Origin: Melieria omissa
Lineage: Eukaryota > Arthropoda > Insecta > Diptera > Ulidiidae
Direction: 5' to 3'
NCBI GenBank assembly: GCA_963971225.1
Contig: OZ020267.1
Location: 2,108,001 to 2,172,000, forward strand
DNA length: 64,000 nucleotides
This document shows positions 1 to 12,318 of this stretch, piece after piece. Positions within the stretch are counted from its first letter, which is position 1. Every line of letters starts with the position of its first letter. Both the position numbers and the translations under genes were made by a program. Below the pieces are notes generated by a model that saw only the letters and a list, made by a program, of their open reading frames with translations, had not been told where the DNA came from and did no database searches.

Positions 1-3000
1 ACGACTGGACGTCATTCCATAACTCTTATTGACTCACAGTCTTCTAATAAATTTAATACTAAATATTGGATTTTCCGAAATACATTAACCGAACAAGTTT
101 TAATCTGTTAAATGTAATTTAGGGCTCTGTGCTAGTTTGACTCTAATATATTAAAAGAGAGAGACTGGGACACAGGAAACAGCGCTTGTCCCGAACAACC
201 AGGACACAGGTCAGCCATACAATACATTGGCATACAACAACAAATTAGTGGAGATTTGCAGTGCAAAAAGTGTTAAAATTGCCCACAAAGTTTTTTAATG
301 TGGGTTTGATGGAAAGTTGGTGACTGGTTTGATTGGCAGCGCTGTTGCAACCGCAGCGGACACATATTTTCAGCTCATTCGGAACAAATGCAATATTTAC
401 TATCTTTTATGCATATGTTTTTCACCTTTTTCTATTGTGCAACTATATCATATTCCCATCATCATTGCCGTCGCCGCAGCCGCAGCCAACGCGCTCGCCG
501 CATGGCACAATTATCGCTCGCCCAAGTCTATTGTTATATGGGCGAAAAATAAAAGTTTTCTTTCATTGTTGTTGCCAATGTTGCGCATATTATGCAACGA
601 TTTGCTGCTGTTGTCACTGGCGTTGTTGTTGCCGCCAAATTGTTGCGAGCTGGGAGCAACGGCAATGCGGCGGCGTCAATGAAATCAGCAGAAATTGGGC
701 GAAATGCGCCCATTGCTAAAGTCATCATCATTATTTTGCAACAACAATGCGTCTTTTGTTTATACCAAATTGCACTCGAACACCTATCGCAAACCTATCA
801 AATGTGCGGAAATAAATGCACATTCACGAATTTGAGGCAAATCGTGTGTGTGATTTATAATTTTTTAAATATATTTTTGCTGCTTTGATATGCGATGTGC
901 GATTGAAATAAATACAATTATGCAAACAGTGTTGGCAAAGCATAAAGCAACAACAACCACAACGACAACCAAACCAAGAAGCAGCAAATTTGTATGCGAA
1001 AATTGTTTCCGGCACCGACACAGGCCCAACGCTTCATCACATAACCGTCCGCTCCCCTACGCCCATTCCCAGGCGTTGTTTGCCTGCGCCGCACCGCCTC
1101 GTTGTGCTCATTATGAAATGTGGGTATTTCACTCTGGTTGCTGTTGTGGTGGCTTTAATTTCGATTCAATGCACATAGCGCGTTTTATTTGGCTAATCTT
1201 GGCGACGGCATCGGCCGATCTGGAGATTGCAGCTCGTCCGCTAATTGTCGCTGGCCGCTCTTGGAGAAGAGCCGCGCCTCATTGCCTACAATGTGGTTGC
1301 AAATGAACAGAAACCACACAAACGATTTTGTAGTTGTATTATTTTAATGGCATTGTTGTTGTTGTCATCGGCTGCCCGATTTCATTGTTATTCGAAGCGT
1401 TTTCATTGTGTTTCGGTCGTGTTGTGAAGTTTGTTTTGATTTCTGCTCACTTGACAGCCGTTTCATTGACGAACTGCTGACCTAAGACGACTGAGCACCT
1501 GCTGCGTTCCGACGTGAATACTTCCGCGACCTGCTTTCTGTGCGATGGGCTGGCGGTCGGCTTCACCTTGCTCCGGTTTAATTTGACCAGTGATGCAGAA
1601 GTTATTAAGTTGGCCGTAAACAACTTGGCAAAGCTATCAATTTGATGCTGATTGACGTAGATTTGTGCAATATTAGGTACACAAATTTATTGCTTATCGA
1701 GTATAAGAATTAATTCCATTAGCTAGTAAAAGTCGACTCAATACTGAGTCCAAATATTGCTTCTTGGGTCAAATGCAAGTATCGAGTTTGATCATTGTTA
1801 TTGTTGTTCATGTAACAAGTGCCAGTTCTGAAAGGTGACACAGGTTGGTTCACAGTGTTTTGAAGTGAGACACTTCATTTGAACTCAATGTGCAGGGACA
1901 AAATATTCGCACATAGATTTCAATATTAGGTCGCAGTATGGATCCCATCAAGTCCCTACTGGGTACTTTTGAGTTCATTCTGCCCAACACGATCGCTTCG
2001 ATCCCAAGCCTTTGTTTTTTTTTACACATGACTTGCGATCGTTTGTGGCAATGCAAGTATTGAACTTCTATGAAGTTGCCCTAAATTTCATTTCATCGCA
2101 ATGCACAATTCGTCACGGACTTATGTTTTGAGCTCAATTTGCAGTTGCATTATCAATTTTCCACACGTCATCAAATTGAACTAACGTCGATCCGACACAA
2201 GCCAACAGTGGCTATTAAGACGCAGCCACGCCCATGTGCTGCAACCGCATGTGACCTCCTTCCCGGCGTCTCTTCATTTCGCACACCGCCAAACACCGCG
2301 CAATCTCGGGGCTGCAATGCGGTCTTCTGGTGGCCGGTGTTTTGCAACCGTCATTGCGGCCCATTCACACAGCTGGTGAAACACTTTGCTGCTAATAACC
2401 AACTATTATGAACAAATGAGCTGCCAATATCGGCTTTTAGCCAAAACCTTTTTTGCTTCGTCTCGCTTTAATGATGCACCACTTTAATCGATCGGCCTGT
2501 TTCGGTCCCTTATGGCCGCTGCGCTGTCATGTTGGCGATCTGTCGCCGTTGATTAATCTTTGACTAATTTTCGTTGATTTTTGCATTTTTTGCACTAACA
2601 AATTTGGTTTCTTGCTCCTATGTCGTCGAGTTCTTTTTGCAGAGCAATTGCGACTTCCTCGAGTTGGGGCCGTCGCCGTGAGCCGCGGCAAATGGATGAC
2701 TTGCAGAAAGCGCTGGTGCTGCCGCTGCCGCTCGGCGAAGGGGCAACTCAATTAGAGGGCTTTTTGTGGCGCGCCGCCAAATCGACTGCAGCGACGGTCG
2801 TTGCACCGCTACACGTGCGCCAAATGAGTTCCTTGCGCAACTCGCAAAGCTGTTTGCGCAACGCCGCGATTTGAATAGGGAATGCAAACAGCAAACCGAG
2901 GGTCTGGCGTCAGCTTTGAAAACCCATGCTTAACGCATTCCAGCAACATTCACAATTCCGACTTGGGCTCGCAATGTGTTGTTTATGGTTTTCGCATTCG

Positions 3001-3624
3001 ATGCGCCTGAACTATGCAACTTGGGGTCGCTTTTGATTATGCATTCAATTTTGAATTCAATTCTTGAACCGTTTGGCCGTTCGACTTGAACTTGAACGTT
3101 TACATTCTCGGTGTTCTGCGCGGATCTTGGCCGACTTGCCCGCTTTCGGCTCAATGTTTGACATCTTTCAGCCAGTTTCATTGCCAACTGCCATATGTGC
3201 TGTGCTGTGATGTTGGCCAGCCGGGCCGGGTGCGCCTAAATCAGCCAGTCGCAGCTAAAACCTGATCTGTTCTCGCCTTGACTTGGCTTCTTCTTTCGCC
3301 TTCTTTCTCTCGCGCTGGCCACACGAACCGAAGGCAGCACCAATTCCATACAACGAAATTAAATAAAACGCTCACTTATGCGTTCGTGCCGAAAATATAT
3401 GCAAATCAAAACGTTGCTTTTGGTCGCTTTGCTATTTCACGCTTTTGTGTTGAACGCCCGTGCCGGAGTCACAGAGTCTTGACAGAATTTTAATTATTGC
3501 TGCGACGCGACGCGTATCGTTCGATACGCAGCACATTCGATTCATCACACCTGAAATTCCCCCAAAGTTATTTTACACTGTTTGGGCTTTGATTTGACGC
3601 TTTGAAGAGCTGCTCTTTACAATC
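1..3624. other. Non-coding stretch, no recognisable gene
   Basis: I see no gene, RNA or bounded repeat that I can support. Open frames at 317-1306 are short, overlap on both strands and read through Thr, Ala, Cys and Leu runs produced by CAA, GCN and TTG triplets. GC rises moderately around 1,000-1,300 and 2,220-3,200, as in dipteran regulatory or untranslated DNA. If the upstream exons of Brf1 lie before this window, this is intron of that gene. Confidence 0.5.
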
Positions 3625-4215
3625 GTCTTTTGCGATCTGTGCAGTGCCTGAAATTCCCAAATTATGCAATTTTTTGCTATTAAATAATTTGTTTACTGCT
3701 GCTCGGATACGCATCAAGCTGTAGGCTCCCTGGCCCCTTCAAACACATTCCAAACGGGTGAGACAGCCAACCTAACCTCAATAATTGTCTGATTTGTGCG
3801 AAAGTGAGCCGGTTAGGTATTGCGAGTGAAAGGATTTAATTGAAAATTGAAAGAAAGAATTTCTCAGTGGACTTCTTTAAGTTGGTCCACAAATTATTAT
3901 AGGTTTCATTGTCTTTTGCGATCTGTGCAGTGCTTGAAATTCCCAAATTATGCAATTTTTTGCTATTAAATCATTTGTTTACTGCTGCTCGGATACGCAT
4001 CAAGCTGTAGACTCCCTGCCCTCTCAAACACATTTCAAACGAGTGAGATTGTGGCATCTAAGTGTGCCTCACACAGAGACAGCCAACCTAACCTCAATAA
4101 TTGCCTGATTGCTGCGAAAGTGAGCAGGTTAGGTTTGAAAAATTATCGCGAATGAAAGGAAGAATTTCTCAGTAGACTACTTTAAGTTGGTCCACAAATG
4201 ATTATAAGTTTCATT
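3625..4215. repeat. Diverged tandem duplication (about 290 bp unit) carrying SINE 3' fragments
   Basis: Two head-to-tail copies are visible, 3,625-3,910 and 3,911-4,215. Both start GTCTTTTGCGATCTGTGCAG and both end in a segment reading AGTTGGTCCACAAAT. The first copy lacks about 30 bp in the middle. Each contains a block (GGCTCCCT..., then AAACGGGTGA or AAACGAGTGA, then ACAGCCAACCTAACC) that matches the 3' half of the SINE at 38,166-38,562. The SINE-derived piece was therefore present before the duplication. Confidence 0.75.
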
Positions 4216-4461
4216 GTCCGATGCAAAATAAGTGAGAAAATAAGAGCGAAAAGGTATCGAGAATGAAAGAAATTACAATTTAGAAAAGGATTCCTGCGGG
4301 ATGTGAATGAAAAATTATTTTCGATATAAAAACATCTTCAAAGTGATGCGATTCCTTGTTTATTGATCTTACGTTATGTTTTGCAACTCTTTAAAACATT
4401 TCAAGAGCGCAGCTTGGAGAATCTTGGTGTTTATTCAAAGCAAGTAGCCCAGTTGTTTTAA

Positions 4462-4705
4462 CCGTAGATCGAGCTTTGTATCAAAAATGATACATTTGGT
4501 TTTTTGTTTTATTATAACTTTTTTCAGGATATAATTAATTTAACCATTCTTGTGACTTTGTTTATGTTGGGATTATGCTTCTTTAAAACCATCTTTCACA
4601 CTACTTTTTTAATAAAGAGGTCGTGAGAAAATTGAAAAGTTTATAATTCTCTCCTTTGTTTACATAGGATAGGATTCCTTAATTTTTGTGAAGCTCGATC
4701 TACGA
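4462..4705. mobile_element. Candidate MITE with TTAA target duplication
   Basis: CCGTAGATCGAGCTT begins at 4,462 and its complement AAGCTCGATCTACG ends the element. A TTAA lies just outside each end, at 4,458-4,461 and 4,706-4,709. The 244 bp interior is AT-rich with no coding capacity. TTAA duplication is typical of piggyBac and Kolobok elements, but the superfamily is not determinable without an autonomous relative. Confidence 0.5.
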
Positions 4706-4709
4706 TTAA

Positions 4710-7700
4710 ATGGCATTTTTAACTTCGTCGTTGTTAGATAAAACCTTTGTGGATCAATCAAACAAATTCCGGTTAAATTGAATTCATTGCATAGTTTTAT
4801 GGTTCTTTGAATACTCAGGTCTAATCAGAGCTTGAAGGGCTTCTTCCAAGTCCTTGCAAAGTCCATAAATATCATAAAAAAACCAATGAACCTAATGAAA
4901 GGATAGCCACCTAAATCTAGTCGGCTAATCAAAGAAGAATCCCATAGGATTTGCTTAGCAAACGACGAGGCCGTTGCACACTTGGTGTGCCACTGGACAA
5001 CTTTGGCGAACCGAAGATTATTCATGCATGGAAAACGAAGTGGTACAAAGATCTACTTGTTACATGTGCCATGAACCGTGAATTTCTAACCAAAAAACAG
5101 GGGAGAGAAAAGAATTATTTTGGTGGTCTGCCATAGCAAATGCTTTGCCACTATCTGATTTTAGTCAATAAGAAAGAAAAATTCGTATTCTCGTATGTCA
5201 CATTGATTGAAATCACATAAATGAATCAAATTCGCAGTAAAATGTCGAACAACTATTTAGAGTCTTTCACACAACCAGAAATAGTCAATAACCTCCACTG
5301 CGCTCTGAAACCTTTGGCTCATCAATTCTTCGAGGTGATTTGAAGCGCTAATCACAGCGTGTTTAGTCAATTCTTGAGGCCTTCTTTGTTGGATTCTCGA
5401 GGCTCTCAACGTCAGCTGACGCACGCCGAAATTTTCATTGATATCCCAACCTTGACTGATCGTGAACTTCTGTGCACGTTTTTTTCGCTGCATATCTTCG
5501 CTTCGACTTTGGCTTATTTTATTGTCGGTGTTGCTGTTGTTGTTGTTGTTGTTGTGGTTTTCGAGTTATTAGCCGGTTTGGTGAACACTCCGAAGACCAG
5601 GCAGTCGGCTTGGCGATAACGAACACATGTGCACAATTAAGTAATCAAACAAACAACACCACCAACAACAACAACAACAACAACAACGACAGCACGCAGC
5701 CGCCAACAATAGACGACGCTCGATTAGTGGATACAAATCACACTTGATCGTCCAAGTTTAATGTGATGAGTGCTTTTTTTTGTTTTTTATCTACTGCAGC
5801 GTTGTTATTGTTATTGGCGTGCAACAACAACAACAACAACAACTGAGATAAAATTCAGAAAAGCAGCAGCGATCGTCACCATAAAAGCAGCAACAATTAC
5901 ACAAATGTAAACAATAGAATCCGGTGTATTAGCAGCGCTTTTAAAGCACAAATAACAATTACAACAACAACAACAGTAGCAGTCCCAGTGGGACACACCC
6001 AATTGGTGGAGATGCGTGTGAACGAAGAAGAAACAGCATTTGACAATTGCATTGACTGACCGTATAAACGTTCGCCTGGTTATCGATTGGCCAGCCGACT
6101 GACCTATTGACTGACAACTTGGACCGACCTGACGTTGAACTTGTTGGCTGCGTTCACGCACGCGCGGATTGTTACACGAAGTACGGCTCGCGCGGCACTA
6201 TTCGCGCTTTCCAGGATGCGACTTCCACCGCTTCGAATTGTTTTTAATTGATTTCGCTGAAATGTCCATTCGATTTCTGCTTTTCGCAAAGTTCAAGTTT
6301 CGACGCGCGCGCGCATTCACCAAACCAAAACCGCTGTCTGAGTGTTCGCCGTCGCGCTGTGCACCACCGCTCGAGTCAACGTACGATTTCGTTATGATCG
6401 TCGGCAGCAAAATGTTGCTGACGGTTTTCGTCGTCGCTGTCGTCTTGCCGCTTTTTGCCACAGCCGACGTCAAAGTTGTGCGCGTGTGTGCGCTGCTCAA
6501 CGCTTGGAATTTGCCTTGAGCGCGAAATCGCGTTGAGAGTGAACGCCGCTGCCGACGACGCATGAATTGTAAACGAAGCAACAAGCAAAAAGCGAAAACG
6601 CTGAGCAAATTATTCACAACGACAATGAATGGCAACGCTTCTGGCGGCGGCGCGCCAATCTTTTCAACGCTCATACGTCACGTAGCGCCGCGGCTCGAGT
6701 GCGCATGCGCAACGCATTCGTATGCAACGCACAAGTGATGCCGCGTCGCCACTGCGTTCCGTGTCTGCCTGTGCATTTGTTTACATTTCTTGTGTTCGGC
6801 CCTATTGTTGTTGTTGCTACTATTGTTAAATTAGCACCTGTCGTCGTTGTGGTCGTCGTTGCCGGCGCTAATGCCAGTTGTTGTTGTTGTTGCTGCTCCA
6901 TCTTACGCTCAGCTGGCGCTGGAAGGCGTTGACAAAGTTGTCTTGTAAATTAGCACAAACCTTGATATGATTTTCAATTTTTGTTGATTTTCTTGCTGTT
7001 GCTGCTACTGTTGTTGTAGTTGGTATCGTCATCAGCGTCGCTGGTTGCTGCTTTTGTTGCTGGCGTATTTTTTATTGTTGTTTGTTTGTCGATTTTTCAC
7101 ATTGTTTGCGTATATTTTTATTTGCTCACGTGAAGTATGATGAAGGAAGATGGAAGAGGCGGTGACGAGTTCAAAGATTGCATTTTCTTGAAAAAAATTG
7201 CCAAATCATTAACGGAGCGTTGCTAGTTTGCTGGGCAACTTTTGTCACCCATTGCAAAAGTGCCAGTTCGGTTGTTGTGCTGCGACGTTGTGGTTTCAGA
7301 AGACTAGATTTTTGTTGTTGTTGTTGTTCGGTTTCCTATAAATATACAAAGCGATAAATATTGAAAAGCACTTTTAAGCACATTTGGATTATTTTGTGGC
7401 GTCTGATTCTCTCGCTTATTTCAGAGCAAGGATTCAAAAGTTCCATCTTCCTGTTTAGTTTAATCCAAACTAATTTTCTTAGCGTTTCTTCTGTCACTTT
7501 CTTCAGGATGGATGGATCAGGTTCAATCAAAGTGTTACCTACAAGTCGATTTAGCATTTGTCTAACCATTGGTCGAAAGCATTGAATATTTTTGAACGAG
7601 CTTGCACGAGCCGTTCGAAAGTCTAGAAAAAGTACCTTTGAAAGTTGGTGGTCCATTCACTCTATTTGAATCCACAAACCTTACAAATTTGTAAAAATTT

Positions 7701-8000
7701 GAATTTGTAACATGACTAACTTCAAAACAAGTTCATCCACAGTTACATTTTAAACTTTGACAGCTGATTTGTTTGAACGTGAGACGTCTTAGTAGTTAAA
7801 AGGTCTTTGGAGAACGAAGACTGAACCTGTGTACATACTAAAGAGCTGCGCAAGCACTATAAAAATTACTTCGAAGCCATCGCTGTGCTTTGAAATACTT
7901 TCGCTCTTCTTCACTTTCACTACAACACAAGCACTGCAGTGAAGGAAGCTTTTGATATTCATACAAATACTGCACGCAACGACAATAGAACTTCAAACAC
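4710..8000. other. Non-coding stretch with trinucleotide repeats and a GC-rich block
   Basis: Contains (TTG)n at about 5,527-5,560, (CAA)n at 5,664-5,688 and 5,821-5,842, and further TTG runs near 6,872-6,900 and 7,313-7,328. A GC- and CpG-rich block at 6,120-6,760 looks like promoter or untranslated leader DNA. A 106-codon frame on the - strand (7,336-7,656) overlaps an open frame on the + strand and has no motif I recognise. Confidence 0.45.
6394..6519 (+). CDS. Candidate small ORF with a signal-peptide-like N-terminus (unconfirmed)
   Basis: A 41-codon frame starts at ATG 6,394. A second ATG at 6,412 sits in a good insect start context (CAAAATG). The sequence from the second Met is strongly hydrophobic (LLTVFVVAVVLPLFATA), followed by Asp-Val-Lys. 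This resembles a signal peptide with an Ala-x-Ala cleavage site. The frame then runs to a TGA at 6,517 with no clear splice donor before the stop. It lies in a GC-rich block that could be a first exon or leader. It could be a small secreted peptide, an upstream ORF or chance. I do not recognise a family. Confidence 0.2.
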   Translation: MIVGSKMLLTVFVVAVVLPLFATADVKVVRVCALLNAWNLP

Positions 8001-8140
8001 CTTGAAGTATAGAACAACACTGAAGTAGAACAACATTCAAGTAGAACAACACTGAAGTAGAACAATACTGCAGTGGAACAACACGGAAGTAGAACAACAC
8101 TGAAGTAGAACAAGACTGAAGTGCAGCACTGAAGTAGAAC
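8001..8140. repeat. 16-bp minisatellite
   Basis: About eight imperfect head-to-tail copies of AACACTGAAGTAGAAC, ending near 8,140. The - strand open frame at 7,838-8,152 (a Cys/Ser/Val/Leu-rich product) is an artefact of reading through this array. Confidence 0.85.
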
Positions 8141-8301
8141 ATTTTCAAGCATACGGTGTTTTGTTTTGCACGATCGGAGTAGCTGATGGTTGTTTCTGGT
8201 ATTTTGTATGGAATTTGGACTGCATTACAACAACATTAATGTACAAAAAACGCAGGTTTAAAACATGTTTTTCGATATTTATTTAAGTTTGTTTCACTCG
8301 T

Positions 8302-8385
8302 TGTGAAGTAGAAGTTCTGTTTCACACGGTATGAAGTAGAAGTTCTGCTTCAATCGGTGTGAAGTAGAAGTTCTACTTCACTCCA
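8302..8385. repeat. 28-bp minisatellite, three copies
   Basis: Three units of 28 bp, each containing TGAAGTAGAAGTTCT followed by a variable G/A CTTCA or TTTCA segment. The last copy contains GAAGTAGAAGTTCTACTTC, an inverted repeat around a central base. The core TGAAGTAGAA is shared with the 16-bp array about 160 bp upstream. Confidence 0.8.
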
Positions 8386-11300
8386 TGTGCTTGCTATGAT
8401 TTACCGTTACTTAACCTCTCTTAAGCTATAATAGCTTTCTGTTTTGATGTTTTGTTTCGCAACAGAACACAAGCACTGTCGCTGCTGTAGCGAAGAGGTT
8501 TTGGAATGTTGCAGTACTTGCTTTGTTGCAGAATAGAACTATTGAGCATTTGAATTTGCTGTGATTGCGACACTGAAGTACAGTACTTGACAGTACTGTG
8601 CAGTAGTGAAGTGTGCCAAATAGAACATTTTGTGCAGTTCTTTAGTACATATCTCAAGGAACAGTAGAAATTAAGACTAACTCCCGTTTCCATAGTGACA
8701 AGTCAACTGAACGATTTATTTTTACTAAGATTGAAGAGTAAACTGCTAGTAAAAGGTTTTTTAATTTTGCAATGAGTTTACTCACCAAATTTGCAACAAA
8801 TCTTTGTAATTTAATTTGAAAAGATTTTTGTAGCAAAAGTCATTTGTTTGTTTTACAAATCATTTAATTTTGTTTGTTTGAAATCGGCAGTTTGCTATTC
8901 AATTCAAACTCGTCACTGTGAAAACGGCCTTAAGTCACTTAAATGAAATGTTTCCCATTTTATGGGAATTTCCAAAAAATTTTTGCAAACGAAAGAACAG
9001 ACCACTTTTTCTATCTGGTTTTTGTATTTTGAAGCGGTGCCATGAAAATTAGACATTAGTTTGGCAGTGAAAAATTCCATCGAATTAAATTGAATTAGCC
9101 TTCCGCCGCATTACATCACACTTCCCCTCAATGAAACTCGTATTCAGTCAGCATTGACCAAACGCAACTACCAACAATTTGTTGCGTTCAGTTAATGTCT
9201 TTTCAAAAAAAACCTCATTGTCGCTTAATTAGCTTTTTGCATTACTTCTCAATTGTAAGCACACAATTACACACACACTCACACAGACCTAAAGGCACGA
9301 AATTTGCTTGAGTGGCATTTTGTCGTTTCAGAATCATCCTCAAACTGCTGGATCAGTCAGTCGTAATGATGACAACTGCTTTTGAATTTTTTATGGTTTT
9401 AATTGCAAACAATTGAAACGTAATTTTCTTCGAAACTTATTCAACTCGATTCAATGTGATTTTGGGCGCAAACGCAAAACTTGCGCTTCGCCGTTTTCAT
9501 GGCCGCCAACATTTCGTGTAGCCGTTGCCGAAAACATTCGCCGTTCAATCAACTTGGCGCGCAGTGCCCAACTTGCAACATGCAACACAGTTGCAATGGG
9601 CTGTAGCGCTGAGGGGAGGATGCAGTGTGGGTGCACTGGCAGGCGGGCAGCATTAAAAATACATTAGTAGGGTTGCTTAAAATAGCATTTGAAATGTCAT
9701 CAGCGCTGCAGCAGCTCAGCTCTCCTGCCACCAGTCGTCACAAGTAATGATGTGTCATTTTTCAAGTGCAGTGCAGGCGGCGAATGCGAGCGGGAATGGC
9801 CGCTCGAACGGCGAAAAGAATTGCAATTCATTTAAGTTTAATAAATAGCAGCGAAGCGACAGCGCGGCGGCGGCGGCTCCACTTGCTTGCGGCATCTGGC
9901 TCGGACAGGCAGCACGACGCCACCGACGCGACGCGACGCAGCGGCAGCGCTCGCTACTTAAGAGATTATCAAATTAGTGCAGAGTGTGCTCGAGAAAATC
10001 CACCGGCAACTGCGCCGAAATCGTGTCAAGTGTCTGACGTCCTTTTTGGCCAAAGTGCAGCTGCAACGTTGGCTCCAACTCGCAGCCGCCGTCAGTCAAA
10101 ATCACAAACCGACCATCGTCGTCGTCGCACTCAGTGCCTGAATGCAATTTACGCGCGTGTAAACTTTGCGCACTCGCCTCGCTCTCGTTCGCGGCGAGCA
10201 AATAGTTTCGCTGTCACAGCAACGGCAACATTTCTCAAGTGGGCAACAAATTTGCCCGCGACGACAACTTGAACCGTTTTCCCGATGCTGTTGGCGGCAA
10301 TGATTCGCGTGAATTTGTCGGCGATTTGCTGCTGAAATTGAAAGTAAGTTTCATTTGCTTGTTTGCACGCAAATGCGCTAAATTTACTCGGTTTATCTTT
10401 ACAGTTTTTCGAAAATTGTGGCAAGAAATTTGGTAATTTCAAGCTGGATCGAGGCGCCTTGGAACGTTGGCTCCCTTCGTGCGTCGCGCTGAACTAAAAC
10501 CGCCGCAGCGTTGCTGTGCTTCACACAATATTTGCTTATTTGCTTTTCTCTAACCGAGCCGCGGCCGCAGCGCACTTAAGTCACTCAAAATAATAGCCGC
10601 GACTGTGTGCGTGTGTGTGTCCAATCGGTGGGCACAGCAAGTGTGGCGCTGCTACGTGTTGTTGGCTGTTTGCTGCGCTGTCAATGCTGCAAGGTCACAT
10701 TTGGCTTAGTCGGATTTACTGCGATTTCAGTTCAAGATCTTTTCTTACCAACATGCTTCAGACTTCGAGTCTTCTATGAATCAATTTCAAGCGCCTGCTG
10801 TCGATACATTTTGTGTTGGCGACTAATTTTTGCTCAGTTCGTGTGTACGCAGCAGCACAACTTTTGAATGGCAAACATATAAATTATTCCATTAAGTGGA
10901 TTTAATAAATTGTTATAAATATTAAGAAAGTATGGTTCTTCAAACTCTATTCAAGATTTGAATGTTTACAACGCAGCCGTAGACCGAGAATGATCTAAAC
11001 AACAAGTCGATTAAAACAATTTGTCGCATTAGTAATACGATTTTTTTATCGATGGTATTTGGTTTTGGTAAACAATAAAAACATTCACAGCATATTAGGC
11101 ACAAAAGTGATCAATAAATTGCAGAAAAGTACACAAAACAACAAACCGCACAGTGGGGAAAACAAGTCGAAAAGCGCGCGCATTATTTATGCTTAAAAGC
11201 CGCTAATGTCGGCTCATTCTAAGCAAAGTTCTTTGTCATACGAAAACCTCTTTTGTGGTCTAGTGGCTATTGATTTCTTAGCCGGTTTGGCTGCTCTTAT

Positions 11301-11718
11301 CCAGTTTATGGCAAAAGCTGTGAGAGCGACCAGGAAATATTTATTCATAATCTGTTGAACTTCTTCTATGGCAATGACCCACAGTTGAAAAGATGCGTCA
11401 CCGATTTTTTGGTGAGAGTTCATTCGGCGCCGTAAGCAGTTCTACAACAATCGAAAAATATTTTCTACCAAAACAACCAGAAAAATTCCACCCAAATTCT
11501 AGCAAAACTGCTCTGTCAGACAAACCTTCATACGTATCTGTACAACGGTTCAGATCAAATTAACATTTTATTTTAGAAATTATTTTTGAAGTAATACATC
11601 ACATTCAGCGCTAAAAGTGTTAAACTTGCTTAACCATTTATGAATATTTAATTTGCGTTCTTAACAGTAAATACGCCGAAAACAGTGATTCAAAAAAACC
11701 ATGAAAATATAGTCATAA
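8386..11718. other. Non-coding stretch with a GC-rich block at 9.4-10.5 kb
   Basis: No gene is supported. The block 9,400-10,500 is richer in GC and CpG and could be a promoter plus leader exon. A possible short intron in it is listed separately. The rest is AT-rich without recognisable structure. Confidence 0.4.
10220..10497 (+). CDS. Possible terminal exons of an unidentified gene (weak)
   Basis: An acceptor-like CTGTCACAG precedes 10,220. An open frame runs from there to a strong donor (AAA|GTAAGT), giving an intron 10,344-10,404 (61 bp) that ends TTTACAG. The frame is preserved in phase 0 across that intron and continues 30 codons to a TAA at 10,495-10,497. The joined product would be about 71 residues, rich in charged and aromatic residues, ending near ERWLPSCVALN. 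There is no in-frame Met, so upstream exons would be needed, and I recognise no domain. It may equally be a spliced leader of a downstream gene or chance. Confidence 0.15.
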
Positions 11719-11917
11719 CACCAGTCTTGCCAAATTTTTTAAAATTTTGCCAGACTTTTTCGCTGTCTGAGATTTTTTTGGAATTAAAGAAGACACTTAG
11801 TCTTTTCCTAAAATCAAACAAATCGCAATCAAATCTACGAACCAAACATGAAAATTTAAAAAAATCTACCAAGTTTGGTAGAATTCTACCAGAGCGGCAA
11901 CTCTGGCAAGACTGGTG
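11719..11917. repeat. Inverted-repeat element, about 200 bp (MITE-like)
   Basis: CACCAGTCTTGCCA at 11,719 is exactly complementary to TGGCAAGACTGGTG at 11,904-11,917. The interior is A/T-rich and also partly self-complementary (CTACCAAGTTTGGTAG). No target duplication is evident, so the exact ends are uncertain. Confidence 0.45.
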
Positions 11918-12278
11918 CTGAATGGATTCGCTCCCAACTCAAAATTTCATGCCGAGAACAGTTTTGACACACAACTCTTATGTACTGTCGACCTCCAGCG
12001 ACCAACTAACAAAAAATGTTCACTGTAATTTGTATAAAACGCTTTCGACATGAAGATTGCAAAAGTCATCAAAGATGGAAAAATGTACTAAAGATTGAAT
12101 CTTAAAAGTCAGCTTTATTTGCTTAGCTTGGAATCGAGATACCGAAACACTTTTTGTTTTTTCCATAAAGGCGCAAATTTTGGTTGTGAAGCACCAACGT
12201 GCAGCGCCGCAATATGAATGCAGCAAGAGCCTTTAACCCTTAGTTGAGGAACGTCATGAAATGTGGACACTTATGTAG

Positions 12279-12318
12279 TTTCCCATCTCTTTGAAATGTG
12301 TGTAGCAAACGGGTGGAA
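12279..12318 (+). repeat. Short SINE-body fragment
   Basis: TTTCCCATCTCTTTGAAATG followed shortly by CAAACGGGTGGAA matches the two arms of the hairpin in the body of the SINE at 38.2 kb, with the loop deleted. Confidence 0.35.

Noticed and set aside
7336..7656. 106-codon open frame on the - strand with ordinary composition
   Set aside because: No motif and an opposite-strand frame also open. Insufficient to call a gene.
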